A DNA stretch of 64,000 bases from MB1-2 sp046566065 (GTDB lineage Bacteria; Actinomycetota; CADDZG01; WHSQ01). The notes under the pieces were generated by a model, which saw nothing but the letters and a program-made list of their open reading frames with translations, had not been told where the DNA came from and did not search any database. This document shows positions 63,635 to 64,000 of this stretch, piece after piece. Both the position numbers and the translations under genes were made by a program. Location of the stretch: the NCBI GenBank assembly GCA_046566065.1, contig JBKHXK010000001.1, positions 146,480 to 210,479 on the forward strand, given 5' to 3'. Position 1 is the first letter of the stretch, and each line of letters opens with the position of its first letter.

Positions 63635-64000
63635 GCCGTCACATCCGAAGTCGATACCGCCGTCTTCCGAACCAGGTCCCCGGGCTGGATCTCACCGACA
63701 CTGCTGGTCAAGAGATCGCCGACGATCTTCTGAGTCTCCTCGAGAGAGCGCTTGACCGCGGCTCGGGCTTTGTCTTCGAGACCGAGCTCGAACGAATAGT
63801 GCGCGATGGCGAGATGCTGCAGCACGTTGTCGTTCAGGTCGAGGGCGTCACGCTGACGGGTCTCGGCCTCGGCGAGGCTTCGAGCAGCGCGTCGGTAGGA
63901 GTCGCGCAGCTCCTCGTTCTGTTTCCAGACCGTGAGCCCGGCTACCGTCGCTCCCAAGATGAACAGCCCGTGTATCAACGCCCACCTGACGGGGTTGTCG
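63631..64000 (-). CDS. Membrane-linked HisKA_3-like protein, 5' end beyond window
   Basis: The open frame continues to the window edge. The visible part is a membrane helix (WALIHGLFILGATVAGLTVW), then a coiled coil (EELRDSYRRAARSLAEAETRQ) and RDALDLNDNVLQHLAIAHYSFELGL, matching the HisKA_3 phosphoacceptor motif but with Asn instead of His. A second helix SLEETQKIVGDLL and a short tail follow; no ATPase domain. This helix module matches the one at 49066 closely (LND...Q.LA.A....E.G). A TTG at 63978 is an unlikely internal start. Confidence 0.8.
   Translation of the reverse strand, partial: DNPVRWALIHGLFILGATVAGLTVWKQNEELRDSYRRAARSLAEAETRQRDALDLNDNVLQHLAIAHYSFELGLEDKARAAVKRSLEETQKIVGDLLTSSVGEIQPGDLVRKTAVSTSDVTA

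Overview
The window is high-GC and gene-dense, and looks like a chromosomal segment of a free-living aerobic actinobacterium, probably a deep or uncultured lineage outside the well-known genera. Lineage markers are the clpS-DUF2017 pair, the amt-glnK-glnD operon behind a GlnR-type box, a qcrC-qcrA-qcrB complex III with a di-haem QcrC next to ctaC-ctaD-ctaF, a class E-type sortase beside an LPXTG protein, and several starts that look leaderless. I see no rRNA, transposase, prophage or CRISPR array. Both window edges cut through genes.

Layout. 1-6.4 kb: fragment of a secreted protein, phospholipase D-like enzyme, O-methyltransferase, inositol monophosphatase-like enzyme, CoA-disulfide-reductase-like flavoprotein, secreted sulfatase. 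6.4-13.2 kb: tRNA-Arg(CCU), orphan DHp-like protein, copper-chaperone-like protein, gnd, clpS, DUF2017, bcp, endonuclease IV-like protein, CBS protein, SRPBCC protein, gamma-glutamyltransferase, DUF2231 protein. 13.2-26.9 kb: ychF, a two-gene K+/H+ antiporter, two SDRs flanking arginase, TerC, lipoprotein, EamA, aldo/keto reductase, a phosphodiesterase with permuted domain order, patatin, acyl-CoA ligase. 27-30 kb: surface operon (LPXTG protein, sortase, FN3 protein). 30-38.5 kb: hydrolase, zwf-pgl, amt-glnK-glnD, amidase. 38.5-43.4 kb: Ser/Thr kinase, c-di-GMP riboswitch with a CAP-domain protein, second CAP protein, PGRP amidase. 43.4-50.9 kb: ribbon-helix-helix regulator with a Na/Pi-type transporter, a polar amino-acid ABC transporter with two binding proteins, PAS signalling protein, third CAP protein, lone receiver. 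50.9-53.4 kb: yajQ, a 52-residue zinc-ribbon protein, HAD hydrolase, phosphotransferase. 53.4-59.3 kb: terminal respiratory chain. 59.3-64 kb: DUF559 protein, ABC-2 exporter with one frameshifted subunit, a 21-residue membrane peptide, a second lone receiver with a kinase-like partner.

How the parts connect. Zwf, Pgl and (at a distance) Gnd form the oxidative pentose-phosphate branch. Amt, GlnK and GlnD are the ammonium uptake and sensing module. Complex III and oxidase subunits lie convergently. The c-di-GMP riboswitch, a YajQ-type protein and three CAP-domain secreted proteins suggest that c-di-GMP controls part of the cell surface.

Non-coding structure stands out. There are seven copies of a ~50 bp hairpin repeat (family A) whose core is inverted relative to its arms in some copies. 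A second hairpin family (B) has four copies, mostly at gene ends. There is also a unique ~110 bp nested palindrome. The signals I consider most worth follow-up are the twin palindromic operators in front of a ribbon-helix-helix gene and its transporter neighbour; the paired kinase-like proteins with Asn at the expected phospho-His position next to output-less receivers; a perfect 16-bp inverted repeat inside the first codons of an ABC permease; and two sigma-28-like promoter motifs, one driving the riboswitch.
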